DNA from: Symbiodinium natans
Lineage: Eukaryota; Sar; Dinophyceae; Suessiales; Symbiodiniaceae
Direction of reading: 5' to 3'
NCBI GenBank assembly: GCA_905221605.1
Contig: CAJNDS010002757.1
Location: 184,001-248,000 of the forward strand
DNA length: 64,000 nucleotides
Positions within the stretch are counted from its first letter, which is position 1, and every line of letters starts with the position of its first letter. The notes beneath the pieces are model-generated. The model ran no database searches and had not been told where the DNA came from. It worked only from the letters and a program-made list of their open reading frames with translations. Both the position numbers and the translations under genes were made by a program. This document shows positions 30,845 to 43,282 of this stretch, in pieces.

Positions 30845-31540
30845 GGCCATTGCGACAAAAATAGGGAAACCAACATACACCTATTCATCTATATATATAC
30901 ATATATGTATATATATATATATACATAAGAACCCCAAAAAGACAGGGTATTACCGAAACCCCGATTATTGATACTCAGCCTGGCAGTTGAAGCCCCGATC
31001 AATCTCCGCGAGCTTGACAGCATCAAATCTTTTCGCGCCCACGTTGCTAATGTAAAAGGACCCACCAAGCCTGATCAGAGAACGAATATCCATGATCTTT
31101 GGATCAGACTGCAGTGATTATATATTTCTAGATCCGGGTTCAGTTATATATACAGGGATGAAAAAGGGTTTAGGGTTTAGGGTTAGGGTTTAGGGTGATT
31201 ATTGCAAATTCTAAAATTGGGGCTCCAACTCACCAATTTCTTGCAAGCAGCAGCACCCCGATCGAGGACTTCAGGGCATCTTCACCTTGCATCTCCACGA
31301 CCTTCGGGGATGCCTTCAGGGTCCATGACCTGTGCTTGCAAAGCCGAACGCGGGCACTGCATGCGTTAAAAGCTCACCAATCATGATCCAAGAGGCGTCA
31401 CATCATCAGTGGACGGGGGCAAAGCCATGCCACGGTCCAGCAATCGCAAGGCTTTCAGGTCTTTCAAGACCGTTGATCTCACCACCTGCACAAGTGTTTC
31501 AAACTGCAACAGCTGCAAGCTGGTATACTTGTTGAAGCAT
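30698..31540. other. AT-rich spacer of region A right of the LTR element
   Basis: Repeated (TA)n runs (30720-30745, 30820-30843, 30893-30925) and TTTAGGG units at about 31170-31195. No convincing gene. It resumes the region that ends at 8634. Confidence 0.8.
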
Positions 31541-31544
31541 GCGT

Positions 31545-31750
31545 GTTGAAACTGGTAAGAATCGAAATGTACACATGATGCCAGCCTCCAAGCGCTGTCG
31601 AGACTTAGACAATGGACCTGGCGACTTCACCCTTGGTTTCTTGCGACCTCTACCCTGCGCAAGGCGGGGCGTCCATCCAGTCGCAGGAAGCTCGCTGCCA
31701 ACACCATCTGCTGCAGCATCCTCGGCAAAATTCATCCAAATTATCATCGT
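31545..31750 (-). CDS. Possible exon, basic protein fragment
   Basis: The minus-strand frame includes NFAEDAAADGVGSELPATGW and then RGRKKPRVKSPGPLSKSRQR. Composition resembles the charged linkers in neighbouring exons. Splice sites are not resolved and no domain is recognised. Confidence 0.3.
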
Positions 31751-31979
31751 GCATATATATATTTTTTTTTTCTTTTCGCTCAAATTATACAACATGCCCT
31801 GAATACAGTGTCCTCATCATCATCATTGTCATGATGATCATCATCATGATGACTATCTTGATCACCGTCTTGCGCAATCTCTTCTTCTGAAGCCTGTGCA
31901 GATATAGCACAATTTAAAATTTGCGAAAGCCAGTTAGAACCATATATCTAACAAGTATATATTTTCGCAATATACTATA

Positions 31980-32195
31980 CCAGCCTTGCTTCCAGACACC
32001 TTTCGAACCTTCCTTTTGCACATTTCCCGTTTGCTCACTTTCCTCTTGCAAACTTTCCCTTTGCACACTTTCCGTTTCCTTCTCTTCTTTTTCGTCGTCC
32101 TGATGATGACACCGTCGTGGTCAGGGTCAGGCTCGATGTCCTCCGGGCCGTCGTCGTCGGGCATGATCAGGGCTCCAGCGGCCTCCTTGCATCAA
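31980..32195 (-). CDS. Exon with acidic then Lys/Cys repeat segment
   Basis: The frame reads MPDDDGPEDIEPDPDHDG followed by KKKRRKRK and repeats of the type (C/S)KxKVCKRK. The acidic-to-basic switch and short tandem repeats suggest a disordered nuclear protein segment. It probably belongs to the same minus-strand gene as the exons at 32441-34264. Confidence 0.4.
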
Positions 32196-32440
32196 ATATA
32201 TACAGACAGCCGAACCAAGCTCACTCCGAGCGTTTTATTCAATCGTATAATTATCTGCCCTCTTTGTTATTAGAATATGAATAAATTATATGTTTATTAC
32301 CATTATGTTACACATATATATATATGTATATTATCCTTATATACTTTCTGTATATACATATATCATAATTATTGTAAATTGTCTTATTATTATTATTATT
32401 CTTATTATGATAAGAGTGTTTCTTCTATATTTATATACTC

Positions 32441-32887
32441 TTATAGCAGCACGTCCTTGTGATGATCTCCGTCGCTCTCCAGCTCAGTGGGGGTGTCCTC
32501 TGCCTCAGAGTATGTCAATGCACGCCTGACGTTCTTCACGTTTCGCTTCGGGGCAGCTTTGGCTGCAGCACCTTTTGGCGTGGCAGCTGGTTTCTTTGAG
32601 CCTTTCCTTCTTTTTGCCGGGGTCTTCTTTTCCTCACGTAGCTTGTCCAGTTCAGCTCGCTCCTCTTCTTCAAGTTCCTGAGCATCGCTGTTGACATTGT
32701 CACCATCCTCATGCGTCATAGGTTCCAACTCTGCTGCAGGCGCTGCTTCCGCTTCAAATTTCGCTTTCGCCTTGCTTTTAGCTTTGCACTTCGCACGCGC
32801 CTTTCCTTTAGCTTTCGCCTTTGGAACAGCATCTTCATTGAATTCTCCACGTGCATTTTTACGAAGCAATCTTTGGGCCTGCAACAT
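32441..32887 (-). CDS. Exon, Lys/Ala-rich (KAKAK) segment
   Basis: Open frame of about 148 codons. After a plausible TTGCAG acceptor (exon start about 32878) it reads AQRLLRKNARGEFNEDAVPK, then KAKGKARAKCKAKSKAKAK, an acidic segment (ELEEEERAELDKLREEKK) and a basic tail. Histone-tail-like lysine/alanine repeats are common in dinoflagellate nuclear proteins. The last open codons run into AT-rich intron. No enzymatic domain is visible. Confidence 0.5.
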   Translation of the reverse strand: MLQAQRLLRKNARGEFNEDAVPKAKAKGKARAKCKAKSKAKAKFEAEAAPAAELEPMTHEDGDNVNSDAQELEEEERAELDKLREEKKTPAKRRKGSKKPAATPKGAAAKAAPKRNVKNVRRALTYSEAEDTPTELESDGDHHKDVLL

Positions 32888-33609
32888 GGAGAATGTTTTT
32901 GGGATATTGATTATTATTATTATGGTTGTATATCATTATTATGATTATCGGGTTTATTATTATTAGGGTTTACGGTTTATAAGGGTTTAGAATTTTCAAG
33001 AAGGTTTATTATTTACTTGTATATATATGTAGGGTCGAGGGGATCACACAAAATATTCTTATAAACCCTAGGCCTGCAGAACATTCTTGTCATCGAGAGG
33101 TCCACATTTCAACTCCAAGTCTGCGATCATCCGGTCAGCTTGGGCGAGATAGCTGTCGGACGGGACAGCAGGTAGCGGAAGCGGCTTCTGCAGTAGACGT
33201 TCCCCTGACACCTCCTGCACAGCAACCCAGACAGAAGTTATTGAACATACGAAATTAAATTAGACACATAAACAAATTTACAAGCACACAAGCTGCAGAT
33301 CCTTGTCGGGCTGCTCATCATGATCATGATCCTCCTGAGCAAATCATTGTAGCAGCACTATCATGGATCATGCGAAAGCCAGAGCACCTTGCGGCATGGC
33401 TATCTGCAAACCTCATGCTCGAATCAAACTCGCAAAATCACTCCTCCACATTCGAAGATCTCATAGCAGCCGCATTTTCCAGCAGCTCCTTATTACAAGG
33501 TTCAGTATATATTTAATTATATATGTGTGTATATATATTAAGTTGATATTTATATTTATGTGTATATTGATTTATTCGATCGTATTATTATCATTTATGT
33601 TTATAAGCA

Positions 33610-34264
33610 TTCTGTCCTGGGCCGGCTTCTTTGCACGCACATTGCTAGCAGCGGCTTCCTTGGGCACATTCGTCCTAGCAGGCTCCTCATCAGGCTTTGG
33701 CTTCTTTGGAGACGACCTTGTTGGCACCACCTTTTCCCTAACAGGCTCCTCCTCAGGCTTTCGTTTCTTTGGGGACGACCTTGTTGGCCCCACCTTTTCC
33801 CTAGCAGGCTCCTCATCAGGCTTTGGCTTCTTTGGAGACGACCTCGTTGGCACCACCTCTTCCCTAATAACAGGCTCCTCCTCAGGCTTTGGCTTCTTTG
33901 GAGACGACCTCGTTGGCACCACCTTTTCCCTAATAACAGGCTCCTCCTCAGGCTTTGGCTTCTTTGGAGACGACCTCGTTGGCACCACCTTTTCCCTAAT
34001 AACAGGCTCCTCCTCAGGCTTTGGCTTCTTTGGAGACGACCTCGTTGGCACCACCTTTTCCCTAATAACAGGCTCCTCATCAGGCTTTGGTTTCTTTGGA
34101 GACGACCTCGTTGGCACCACCTTTTCCCTAGCAGGCTCGTCAGGCTTTGGCTTCTGTGGGGACCACTTCGTTGGCACAACTTTTTCCTTAACAGGGTTCT
34201 CAGGCTCTGGCTTCTTTGGAGACGACTCCGTTGGCACCACTTTTTCCTTATAAAGCTCCTCGAT
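33610..34264 (-). CDS. Exon with 66-bp tandem repeats (SPKKPKPEEEP)
   Basis: After a CTGCAG acceptor the frame begins IEELYKEKVVPTESSPKKPE and continues with about nine copies of a 22-residue unit around KVVPTRSSPKKPKPEEEP. The DNA unit is 66 bp in the central copies and some copies are shorter by two residues. The repeat keeps the frame, as expected for coding sequence. Pro-Lys-Glu repeats of this kind are disordered and highly charged. The donor lies near 33610 and is non-canonical or uncertain. Function unknown. Confidence 0.55.
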
Positions 34265-34732
34265 CTGCAGACTTTAGAAATTTGGTTAATTAGGAGACGA
34301 CTGCATGGGCACCCCCTTGTCCCAAGCCCTTGCAACTGAATGATTGCAGCAGTGCAAACCCTGTATATAACCATTACCCCCCCCCCCACCCCCATATTAT
34401 GATAATATCATTATGTTCTAGTATCATATTTGTGTATATATGTATATACTTCTATATAATAATTATTACATATATACATAGTCAATTCCTATATATATAT
34501 ATATATATATATCAAACCCTACACCGCCCTCTCCTCATCAGGCGTTGGTGAGCGCTCTGGCTCCGGAACCTGCAGTTCAAAACTCAAAGGAAGGGACATC
34601 ACTGAAACTATGCTCGCGTGTGATCATCCTGAAAACCAATACATCCGGTTAAATTGCGAAATCTTAGAAGCGAACATCGTCTGGCCCAGCAAAGCCAGCA
34701 CCGGCATCAGCATCATCGCGTCTTTTCGCGGC

Positions 34733-34939
34733 CTAGCACAAATACACACGGTCATCATGATCATGATCATGATCATGATCGCGATGATCTATTAAATTAT
34801 GCCATACAGTCCATCGAGCCTTAGCAGCATCATGATCATGATCTTCATCAGAGTCCGGGACGAAAACAGGCTGCATGTGCGGCTGCACATAGATTACGTC
34901 ATCATCATCATCCGAATCAACGGGCGGCTCATTCTTCAT
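34733..34939 (-). CDS. Possible small exon, Asp-rich
   Basis: Reads MKNEPPVDSDDDDDVIYVQP then FVPDSDEDHDHD before entering a simple GATCAT repeat (about 34750-34785). Only the first about 40 codons look coding. Low confidence. Confidence 0.3.
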   Translation of the reverse strand: MKNEPPVDSDDDDDVIYVQPHMQPVFVPDSDEDHDHDAAKARWTVWHNLIDHRDHDHDHDHDDRVYLC

Positions 34940-35568
34940 GGGCTCCGAAAAATCTTGTCAGGCAGATAGTATGCGCACACACCCACACCTACTTGCAACA
35001 GATGTACAGCAAACAAAACTGCGTATATGACAGATGATATGGGCCCTGCTGTCTGCCATGGGCTGCGTCTCCACATTGTCCATGCACCCCGGCTTCCCTT
35101 GCTTCACCTCGATCCACACTCACGCACAATTGTGATGCTTCATGCAAACAATCCAAAGAACACACAGACCACTTAAACCCCGCCTCTTTCGAATCCTTGT
35201 GTGTAATGGATCGTGTGTGCATACACAATTCTTTCAGCAGCTGCATCCTCTCGCGGCCCACCCTGACAAAGCAATGCACGTACACAGCTGCAGCTGCTGC
35301 TGTACCACACACATGCACAGCTGCAGTTTAATTGCCTCGCTCCAGGGTTTTGCTGCGTCCTTCTCACCACGTACGTAGCCAGTGCTCGATGGAGTCCTCC
35401 CTCAATATTCGCCCAGGCCTTCGATTCATGAAATGATGCGATCACATTGCAAAGGCCTAGATCGCGAATTTACATTCTTAATTTAAATGAGCTGGGACTG
35501 CTGTGCAATTCGACGCTCCTCCACCTCTGACTTCAGAGCACCACGGGATACGATGCCATACTCGGAAG

Positions 35569-35817
35569 CTAAGCCCACCAAGGCTGCCTGCAAAAAGTGT
35601 GAATTCGAACACATGGCAGAGAATTCCAAACGTACAACTTAAATTTTTGCTCTGCCTGAGTTTCCTTGGCAGTGGGGGTTGTGTTGAACAAGCCCATGTA
35701 GTTCAGCAAGAACTCATAGTTCGCGTCTTTGCTTTCGACCTGCTCCATATAATTCATCAGATATACAATATACGATCCTGCCCCAAGAAGACTCTCCATG
35801 TGAAATGTACATGTCAT
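35569..35817 (-). CDS. Possible exon, unrecognised
   Basis: Contains YIVYLMNYMEQVESKDANYE and then FLLNYMGLFNTTPTAKETQA. This helical-looking stretch does not resemble the local repeats. A second candidate exon upstream on the same strand (35971-36156) reads SDSDFVNKRFAAIARAAGIP and then PKKLERCRKRGR. Neither family is recognised. Confidence 0.35.
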   Translation of the reverse strand: MTCTFHMESLLGAGSYIVYLMNYMEQVESKDANYEFLLNYMGLFNTTPTAKETQAEQKFKLYVWNSLPCVRIHTFCRQPWWA

Positions 35818-35970
35818 CCTGCCTCAAGCTCCGTAATTGTGGTGCCGCTCACATCCACGAAGCTGAAGTGCACCGGCACCTCATAGATGTTGTATATAAT
35901 GTCTGTTGATAGATTTTTTGTGTTTTTTTGTAAATATACACATACTCTGCTGCACAGCAATTGAAAGTAG

Positions 35971-36156
35971 CTAGCTCCCAACATCCGAGGAATCAGCTCT
36001 GCCACGCTTCCTGCATCTCTCCAGCTTCTTGGGTGGAATTCCAGCCGCTCTGGCAATTGCAGCGAACCGTTTGTTGACAAAATCTGAATCACTGAGCATA
36101 GATTTGTAGAGCTCCTGCAGAACACAGCTCTCTCTCCAGCCCGATTGCCCAAACAA
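35971..36156 (-). CDS. Possible exon, unrecognised
   Basis: A frame with LQELYKSMLSDSDFVNKRFA and a basic end (RCRKRGRADSSD). It lies just upstream in transcription of the exon at 35569-35817, so the two could be joined. Splice sites were not resolved. Confidence 0.35.
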   Translation of the reverse strand: MFGQSGWRESCVLQELYKSMLSDSDFVNKRFAAIARAAGIPPKKLERCRKRGRADSSDVGS

Positions 36157-37262
36157 ACCCTTATCCGACTATAAAAAACCTATATAAAGTATTCTAAACC
36201 CAAAAACCCTAAACCCTGAACATTTAAAATATAGTTCGAACCCTCATACCCAGAATAATTATATAAACCCTTGAAACCCATAATATTATATAATTATATA
36301 TATATATATTCATAAATGTAAGCCCTATGTAAACCCTAACCCCATGAACCCTAAACCCTATCCCTGATCAAGCCTTAAATGATAGTAAAAATCCTAAACC
36401 CAGTCCTGCAAAAGCAAAATTGTGCGTTCGTTGGGCTTGCTTGATGGCATGGCTTCAGACTAGCTAGCTCTAGATCTGGGCCACACCATGATACACGCTT
36501 CGAGCGCCTGCCACACTCGCCCACATGGGCATGGAGAACTGGTACCTTGTGTGATCAGGATATTTACTAGACACTGGCTGAATTTGCACACCTAAGGAAG
36601 GTCGAAGCCAAGCTGGTGCTGCGGCAGTCGCTGCATACATGCTTCGCGAAAAAGGGGGAAAGAACTGCGCGCTTGACATTGCTGGAAGTTGCAGTATAAA
36701 CAGGGCGGCCATGCCAGAATCCGAATCGCTGGAAGACCACACGTCCCGATTCTTCAGCTTCGTCAGTTCCGCCTTTCCTCAGCTGGGCGGGGCCGGCTTA
36801 ATTATATATAGCAAATTCACGCTGATTTTGCCATGTGACCACAACTGCAAAGATATGCGGATGAGCATCGCTGGACAAGGGCTTTGCGCATGCCCGAACC
36901 ATGCGCATGCCCATCTCACATGAGCAGCACACACGACCATGGCCATGGGGTAAAACTGTGTTAGCCTACAGACTCCACCATTCCATTTGACAATTGCTTC
37001 TGCCCTTTGAAGCCTCAATGGGGAAGTTCTTATTAAACCCTGATTTATGAGCCTGCCCTGCCCCCCCCCCCCCCCCCCCTGGAAAAAACCCACAAATCTT
37101 AAATTAACAGCCTTCCGAAAGCACAAGCAGTTATTCATTTGACCTAGCTAGCTGAGAAAAAAATGTGAGCTCTCGAGCAGTGCAAAACAGCACTTGGTAA
37201 AACACGACGGAAGCGCCACTTCACACAACAGTCCGGTTTACTACGACGGTTGACGTGCAGGG
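36157..37262. other. Right end of region A
   Basis: CCCTAAA-rich and AT-rich to about 36370, then unique sequence without a supported gene and an 18-base poly-C at about 37062. It stops abruptly at ...GTGCAGGG (37262), where homology to the LTR element begins. The reverse complement of this end starts CCCTGCA, like the CCTGCA end of E2, so I infer that region A is a DNA transposon of the same general type whose left end lies before the window. Confidence 0.5.
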
Positions 37263-37361
37263 AACTAGTCGTCCGGTGTGCGCAGGAACGCACGCGCGCG
37301 GGCGCCCACGTCGCGCTGCATTTGCAGGCACAAAAAGGCGAGTGGGAACCCTGGCGGCTAT

Positions 37362-39393
37362 AGAGGAGTGGGGCGCCTTGTTTGGGACGCTCGCAGAGCC
37401 ACGCTGGCCTTGGGCTTTCGTGCGGGCTGACATATGCCAGTTCGCGCGGGCCAGTGGCCGCGACAACCTCGTTGAGAGCGGGGCCCTGTGGCTCGCCGAT
37501 TTCAGCTTAGAATCGGTAGGTTTGAGGTGTAGTAGGCCGGATGCGTTAGGCGCAGTGCAGCACAAGCACGTTGGGCGCGCGCAAGGCGACTACAACCTCA
37601 TAGGGGCGGCTTTCTGCGCATCACTCCAGGACCTTGGTCTGAGGGGCGCGGAAGAGCTGTGCACCGCTGCAGTTGAAAGCTTTTCAGCCACTGCGGGTGC
37701 GGATAGCGCCGCGGCTGCACCACAGCCCTCTCCAGTCATTCCCCTCCCGGACGTGCGCTCGGGCGAGGACCTCACGCCAGCAGAGCGTGCGGAGCTGGAT
37801 AAGGAGGTGGATAAGTACGCCGCTGAGAAGGAAGCGTTTTGGCGAACCAAGGCGGACGCCAAGGACTGGGATTCCGTCCGGGCTGACCTTGAGGTCTATG
37901 CTCTTGCGGGCGAGAAGGTCGCGGAGGATCCTAGGCGCACCGAGGCCTATAGAGACCTCGTATGGTCGGGTTTGAAGATCGAGCCTGGACCAACCAGACC
38001 AGGGCTGACCGATGCTGACATCGCAGCCGTCAGGGAGGTCATACGGCGAAAGGCCGCTGGGTTCTGGGTGGAGGACACCACCAGGACCACGGTCAGGAAG
38101 TTCGCCCATGACTGCATCCCCACCGGGCCGCCGGTCTCGTCCCAGCCTCACAGTCTGAGGGGCGAGTCCGCGCAATGGGTCGACGACAAGCTTGAAGAAG
38201 AATGCAAGCGGGGTCAGTTGATCCGCGGCAGCTCGGCTTGGGGATCTGCGCCGTTTCCGACCAAGGAAATGCCCAGCTACAAGCGGCATAGGAAGCGACG
38301 CTTGGTGGTTGACTACCGCCGTGTGAATGCCCGAATTAAGCGCTCCACGTACTATTGTCGGCGGGGTAGCGATGTGCTCGCCGCCGCAGTAGGTTCGGTT
38401 TGGTATACCTTCGTGGATGCGGTTAGTGGGTTTAATCAAATTAGGAACACCAAGCGTGCTCGCGAGGTGTTGGCCATTGTGGCAAGATCAGGGAAATATC
38501 TCCCTGTCGGCCTCACCTTTGGCCCGATTAACGGCCCAGATGATTTCAACTTTGTGGTTGATAGGGCCTATGCCCCCGGCAGAGGTAGGCGCCTTAAGTA
38601 TACTAAGGAGTGGATAGCCTACGTGGATGATCTTACTGTTAGGACGGGTAGGGTCATTGATGGGCAGTTTTTCACTGATGCCCAAGCCGAGGGGGCGGTG
38701 CGCGAAGCGTGCGCCAAAGGGGCAGTCGCAGCTCCGCAGAGCGCGTCGTCTGCTCTTGAAGCCTTAGGCGTTCGCGGTGCGCACAACACCAAGCGCGCGA
38801 ACCATGACGCGGCGCGCTCAGACCAGAATCACCCCACGCGCGTTCTGATGCTCAGGATGTTGGGGCTGTTCGGGTGTTTCTGTGTTCAGGGCGGGTGTTT
38901 TTGGGGCGGGCCGTTTCCCAGGTCGCCGGTCTGCGGGCAGAAGGATTTCTCGTCGTTCGTCGCGTGCGGCTTCGTTCCTCTGTCTCGCAGCCAGTGTTTT
39001 GCAAGCAGGCCTAGAGGTTCGGTCCAAGGTCGAAGCAGAAGCCTTAGAAGCCTTAGAGCCCAGACCTTAAGGAAACTCCCCAAACCCACGCCGCAGCGGT
39101 TCAAGTGTGTTGTAGAACCTAGGGTAGGTAGTCCCTCTCCGCGTTCGTGCCTGCGCACTGCGCCCCGCTGCGGGTCGCGACCAGACCGCGCGGGAGCGAC
39201 CGATCGGTCGCCCGGACCTTCGTGGTCAACCACAAGGCCCCGCTGCGGGCCGTGCCCTGGCCGCGCGGGAGCGGCTGCCTACCACTACTGCACACCGGCC
39301 CCTTGCAGCGGGCCGTGTCCTGGCCGCTCAAGGGCGCGTCAGGTTTTCCTCGCCCATCGGAGGTCCAGCAAAGCCGCGGGCCTCAGTGCCGCG
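37362..39393 (+). CDS. RT fingers/palm and methyltransferase-like remnant, copy 2
   Basis: Same protein as 22299-25099, from the second half of the methyltransferase-like domain onward. RT motifs are intact: LVVDYRRVN, FVDAVSGFNQI, GPINGPDDFNF and AYVDDLTVRTG (DD at 38626-38631). Thumb and RNase H are again absent downstream of YVDD, so the split organisation is shared by both copies. The frame is open into the cargo ORF. About 38770-39393 is low-complexity with three GC-rich palindromes and may be untranslated spacer. Confidence 0.8.
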
Positions 39394-42146
39394 ATGGGTG
39401 GAGGAGGGTCGAAGGGCAGGGGCAAGAGCAAGAGTCCAGGCCCTAAGGGCCGAAAGGGCCCGCCCACGATCGACGACGTGCAGCGTATGCTAGTCCGATG
39501 CATGCGGCACGGCGAAGCTGGTTGTAGAGGCCGGTTCGCTCCGGGCGGCCTCTACCCGGTTGATGAGTTGATCGAACAACTCGGCATCACCATCAACCAG
39601 TACAACCAGGCGGTCGCGCACGACGCCAACCAGCGGAAACCGAGGTTGGATACCTCGTACGCTGGCTACTTGCGTGCCTTCCAAGGCCACTCGGCCGATT
39701 GCGGCCATCCTATGGGATTCATGATGGAGGGCCTAAGTGAGACCGCCATCAACGATCTTATATATCGGTATGGCCCGGCCATGTGGCACGGCACGGACTT
39801 GCATGTCGTGCCGAGCCTGATCGAGAATGGCTTGATCCCCTGCGGCGGGCCGGGAGGCCGCCTCGGGGTGCACTACGTCCTAGGGCACTGCCCCACGCAG
39901 TGGGAGGACGGGAGACGCGGGTTCCGCCGCGGATCGACTTGCATAGTCGAGGTCCGGTTGGCGGTCCTGCGGGTGCCTATCTATGCGGGAGCAGATGGGG
40001 TGGCTCTCACTGGCCAGATTAGAGCCACCGGCATCTCCCGCATCTGGGCACTCCCCAAAGGCTCAGCTGTTTACTCCATCTTAATAGCTGAGTTAGAAGT
40101 GGATCGGTTGATCCAGCATGTCGACCTAAGGAGTTTAGGCGACACCAGTGCGGGCCCCCACCCGCCGTTGGGGCGAGGACCGAAACTGGGCACGGTCCAA
40201 GCGTCCCAAGCTGCTGCGGCCAGCAGTGGCGCGGCGAGCTCCTCGACGGTTGTGCTGGCCCCTGCGGGCCGTGTCATGGCCGCGGGGGCCGCCCAACCTG
40301 TTACCCCTCCTAAGGCCGCGCCTAAGGCCAAAGGGCGTGCTTCAGGGGCTCCTAAGACTTCGAGCTTTCCAGCGAAGCCCAAGGAGTATCCTAGGCGCAA
40401 CATCCCTGGCCCCAATGCCCTCGAGGCCGAAGACTCGCTCGAGGAAGAGGCAGCCCAAGAATTAGCTGAAGGTGTCGAGGAAGATAGTTCCAGCTCGGAT
40501 CTTCCCGACACGCGGGCGCCCCAAGCCGCGGTCAAGGTGAAGGAGGACGAAGGGGCCCAGGCCGGGAGCATAGAGGAAGGAGTCCTCGAACTTGGCCAAT
40601 CGGTGGTCAGCAGCGCGAAGGAGGACCTCGCGCGGTCCGAAGCTCTTCTGAGAGCGCAGAAACTCCAGTCGAGGATACTGGAGGTGGCGGGAACCGCGAT
40701 GGTGAAGTTAGAAAAGATCACCAAGCGTGAGGAATCCCTCAAAACTCTGCGCCGTGGGGGAGAGAATCGGGCGGCCGGGGAAGGCGCCGACGGGGAAGAG
40801 GTGTCTGACGATGGTCAGGATGCCCCCGGGGGTGCGGGATCGAGCAGTTCCGCCAGGCCTTCAAGAGGCGGGACCGTCCGGTCCGCCCCGGCCCCAGAGG
40901 TGCCTCGCCCCAATGCTGACGGCCACTATGGATGCTCAGCTCCTGGATGCGGGCTGGCCTTTGAGTCGCTGGTGCAATACCACTTGCATCAGGCGGCCTG
41001 CCATGGCGCCTCTCTTCCGCCCAACCTGGGGATCAGCCCCTCCGCACCTCTTGACCCTTTTCGTCAAGACTGGCGGGGACGGTTGTTCCGCCGAGGAAAG
41101 GACGGTGGGTATGGGGAGGTGCCCATGCTCCGAGTGATTCGGTACCACAAAGCCAACGGGTACGATCACTCGAAGGTCCCGCTCCTGAAGAGAGGGGACC
41201 GAATCCAGCTTGAGGACGGATCGCACCACATTTATGGTGGTAGTCATCCACCGGGGTGGCTTCGCGATGACCCCGAGCTGGATCCCGCTCCAGAGAGTAG
41301 CGGTGGAGGGTCCACGCCCAAGAGCGAGCCCACGGAGGAGGCCGAGCATGGACCTCCGCGGGAGGCCGCTCCGCGCGGGCGGGCCCTCGGGCCGCCGACG
41401 AGCGACGTTCAGCAACGCCTTGCAGAGCGTCGTCGTTCCAAGCGGGATTACTCGCCAGACCTGGTGACGCCTCTTGACGATCTCCATGCCCAGGAGATCG
41501 ATTCCTTCTTCGCGGGCGACCCAGCCGCGGATAGCCTTGACGTCATTTTGATGCGCGCCGAGGTTCGCACTGAGTCCCACCTCAACGTTGGCCGGGAGCA
41601 AGAAGAGCCCCTGGTCAAGGAGGAACAGGAGGAGGAAGCTGAGGTTGTCAAGGACGAGGAGGTCTCGGTTGAGATGGAGGCAGGCACCGCGGATGAGGCG
41701 GACGATGTCGCCCTCCCAGCCAACCGAGCCTACGTCGAAGGCCGCTTTTACCCCTACGGCAGCTGGCGGTGCTTCTTCTGCGAAGCCATCAACCCGGTTA
41801 CCGAGGACCAGTGCCTCACCACGCACGCGGGCGGCCCGAAAGCGGGCGCCCCGTGCGACGGCCGATGGATCAACGGGATCGACATCGGGTGGTGGGAGGT
41901 AGACCCTCAAACCGCGCCCGAGCAATGGAGGCGGAGGTTTTCTGCCGAAGCGCTTGAAGACCAACAAGCGCGGGCGGATGCCGCGAGGCTTCTCAGCGAT
42001 GAGGAACTCGCTGAAGCCCTCCAGGCGGCCGAGGAAGCGCAGGCGGCCGAGCGCGCCAAGAAGCGAGAGCGGCGCCAGGCGGAGAAGGCGGAGCGCGATG
42101 ATCACATCAGCGAAGCGCTCCGCATTGCAGGGTGGCAGTGCCCTAA
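39394..42146 (+). CDS. Cargo ORF copy 2, 5' part: Tpt1/KptA-like RNA 2'-phosphotransferase and zinc fingers
   Basis: Starts MGGGGSKGRGKSK, an N-myristoylation-type start (G2, S6). Residues about 26-230 match the Tpt1/KptA family in motif order: RCMRHGE, GGLYPVDELIEQLGI, LRAFQGHS, MWHGTDLHVVPSLIENGLIP, GVHYVLG and STCIVEV followed by YAGADGVALTG. In that family the enzyme removes the 2'-phosphate left at RNA splice junctions, using NAD+. An acidic coiled linker follows, then a C2H2 finger (CSAPGCGLAFESLVQYHLHQ), an R/P-rich region and a RanBP2-like finger (WRCFFCEAINPV). A Glu/Ala-rich coiled coil leads to a second RanBP2 finger (WQCPN), cut by E2 at 42147. Joined to 61544-63524 it gives exactly 1,578 codons including the stop. 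Confidence 0.78.
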
Positions 42147-42176
42147 CCTGCAAAGCCCTGGTCCTCAAAAAAACTG
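42147..42176 (+). repeat. Left terminal inverted repeat of E2
   Basis: Starts CCTGCAAAGCCCTGG and contains AAAAAAAC at positions 21-28. Pairs with the reverse complement of 61512-61541 (CCTGCCAAACC...). Confidence 0.7.
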
Positions 42177-43282
42177 CTCGGAGCAGTTCCGGTATGGCAT
42201 TTCCGCTCTTTCCGCTTAAAAACGCGCTGGTCCGAAAAAAACGAAAACCCAGGGAATATAGGCCTCCACCAAAACTGCTCGAAACTCTGGCGCGTCAGTA
42301 ACAAAAAACGCTCGAATGCAAGTGCCTTTTGAGATCTGACAGGGTCCATTGCAGAGTCCATTGCAGGGCAAACGACGATTCGAGCAGAGGGTCTCCCGGA
42401 ATTCCAGGGCTTAGATGAGTTTAGTTGTGACTGAAGATCTGGCTCATTGAAACGCCCTGTATACCTTTGCACAAACCCAGTCGGGAAGCAAAAACCTAAA
42501 TACACAGTACATAAACCCCTAAACCACAAAATCCCTTAAGGCCAAAACCCGTCAAAACCCTCATATCCCATTAGTCCCCCTACTTCACAAGTAAACCTCC
42601 TAAACCACAAAAGCCCTCAATTAACCCCCTATCGACTTAAAACCCCAAACCCTAAAACTCCATATTCAACCACTAAATCCCCATAAACGCTATTTAAAAC
42701 CTTAAACCCCTTCGAATCCCTACATCCAGAAGCCCCTACAAGCCCGCGCACGCCTTCAGCGAGGGGCCAGCTGGAAGCTCAGAGTGGCAGAACAATATAG
42801 GGGTTGGGGTTTCGGATTTGGGCTTCGGTTCTCACACTCCACAAGAGCTTTGGGGTTGTAGAGGGCTTCATAATAGCGAGGGTTTTGTGATTGGACCTAT
42901 ATTACCCTATAAACCCTTGCTACATCTTGCGTGGGCAATCGGATAGGGTTTTTGCTATAACTGTAGGGTTGGGGCTTGCGGTTTAGAGGGTTTGGGTTTT
43001 GGGTATCATAGATAGGGCCTTATTTTCGGGTTTAGGCTTACAGGGTTTATAGGGTTTGGGGTTTATATATAGGGGTATGACAGGGACAAGGATGCAGTGT
43101 CTCCTTGGCAGTATAAGACTCGTGTGTAGAGGGAATTTACCTGGGGTTTCGGGTTCAACTGAGGCTTGTATACATATATGGGGTATACCCGCGACAAAGA
43201 TGCAGAGTCTCCTTGGGAGACTAATTTACTTGGGCTTGTGTAGAGGATTGATACTTCAGGAGGTATACACATTGTAAAGCAG
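42177..43282. other. E2 left spacer
   Basis: The first 150 bases have GGAGCAGTTCCGG and TTCCGCTCTT (42201-42210), the latter also present near the right end and at about 51850. The rest is CCCTAAA/TTTAGGG-like sequence. A loosely repeated CAGGGACAAGGATGCAGTGT / CGACAAAGATGCAGAGTC pair lies at about 43080 and 43190. No gene is supported. Confidence 0.7.
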
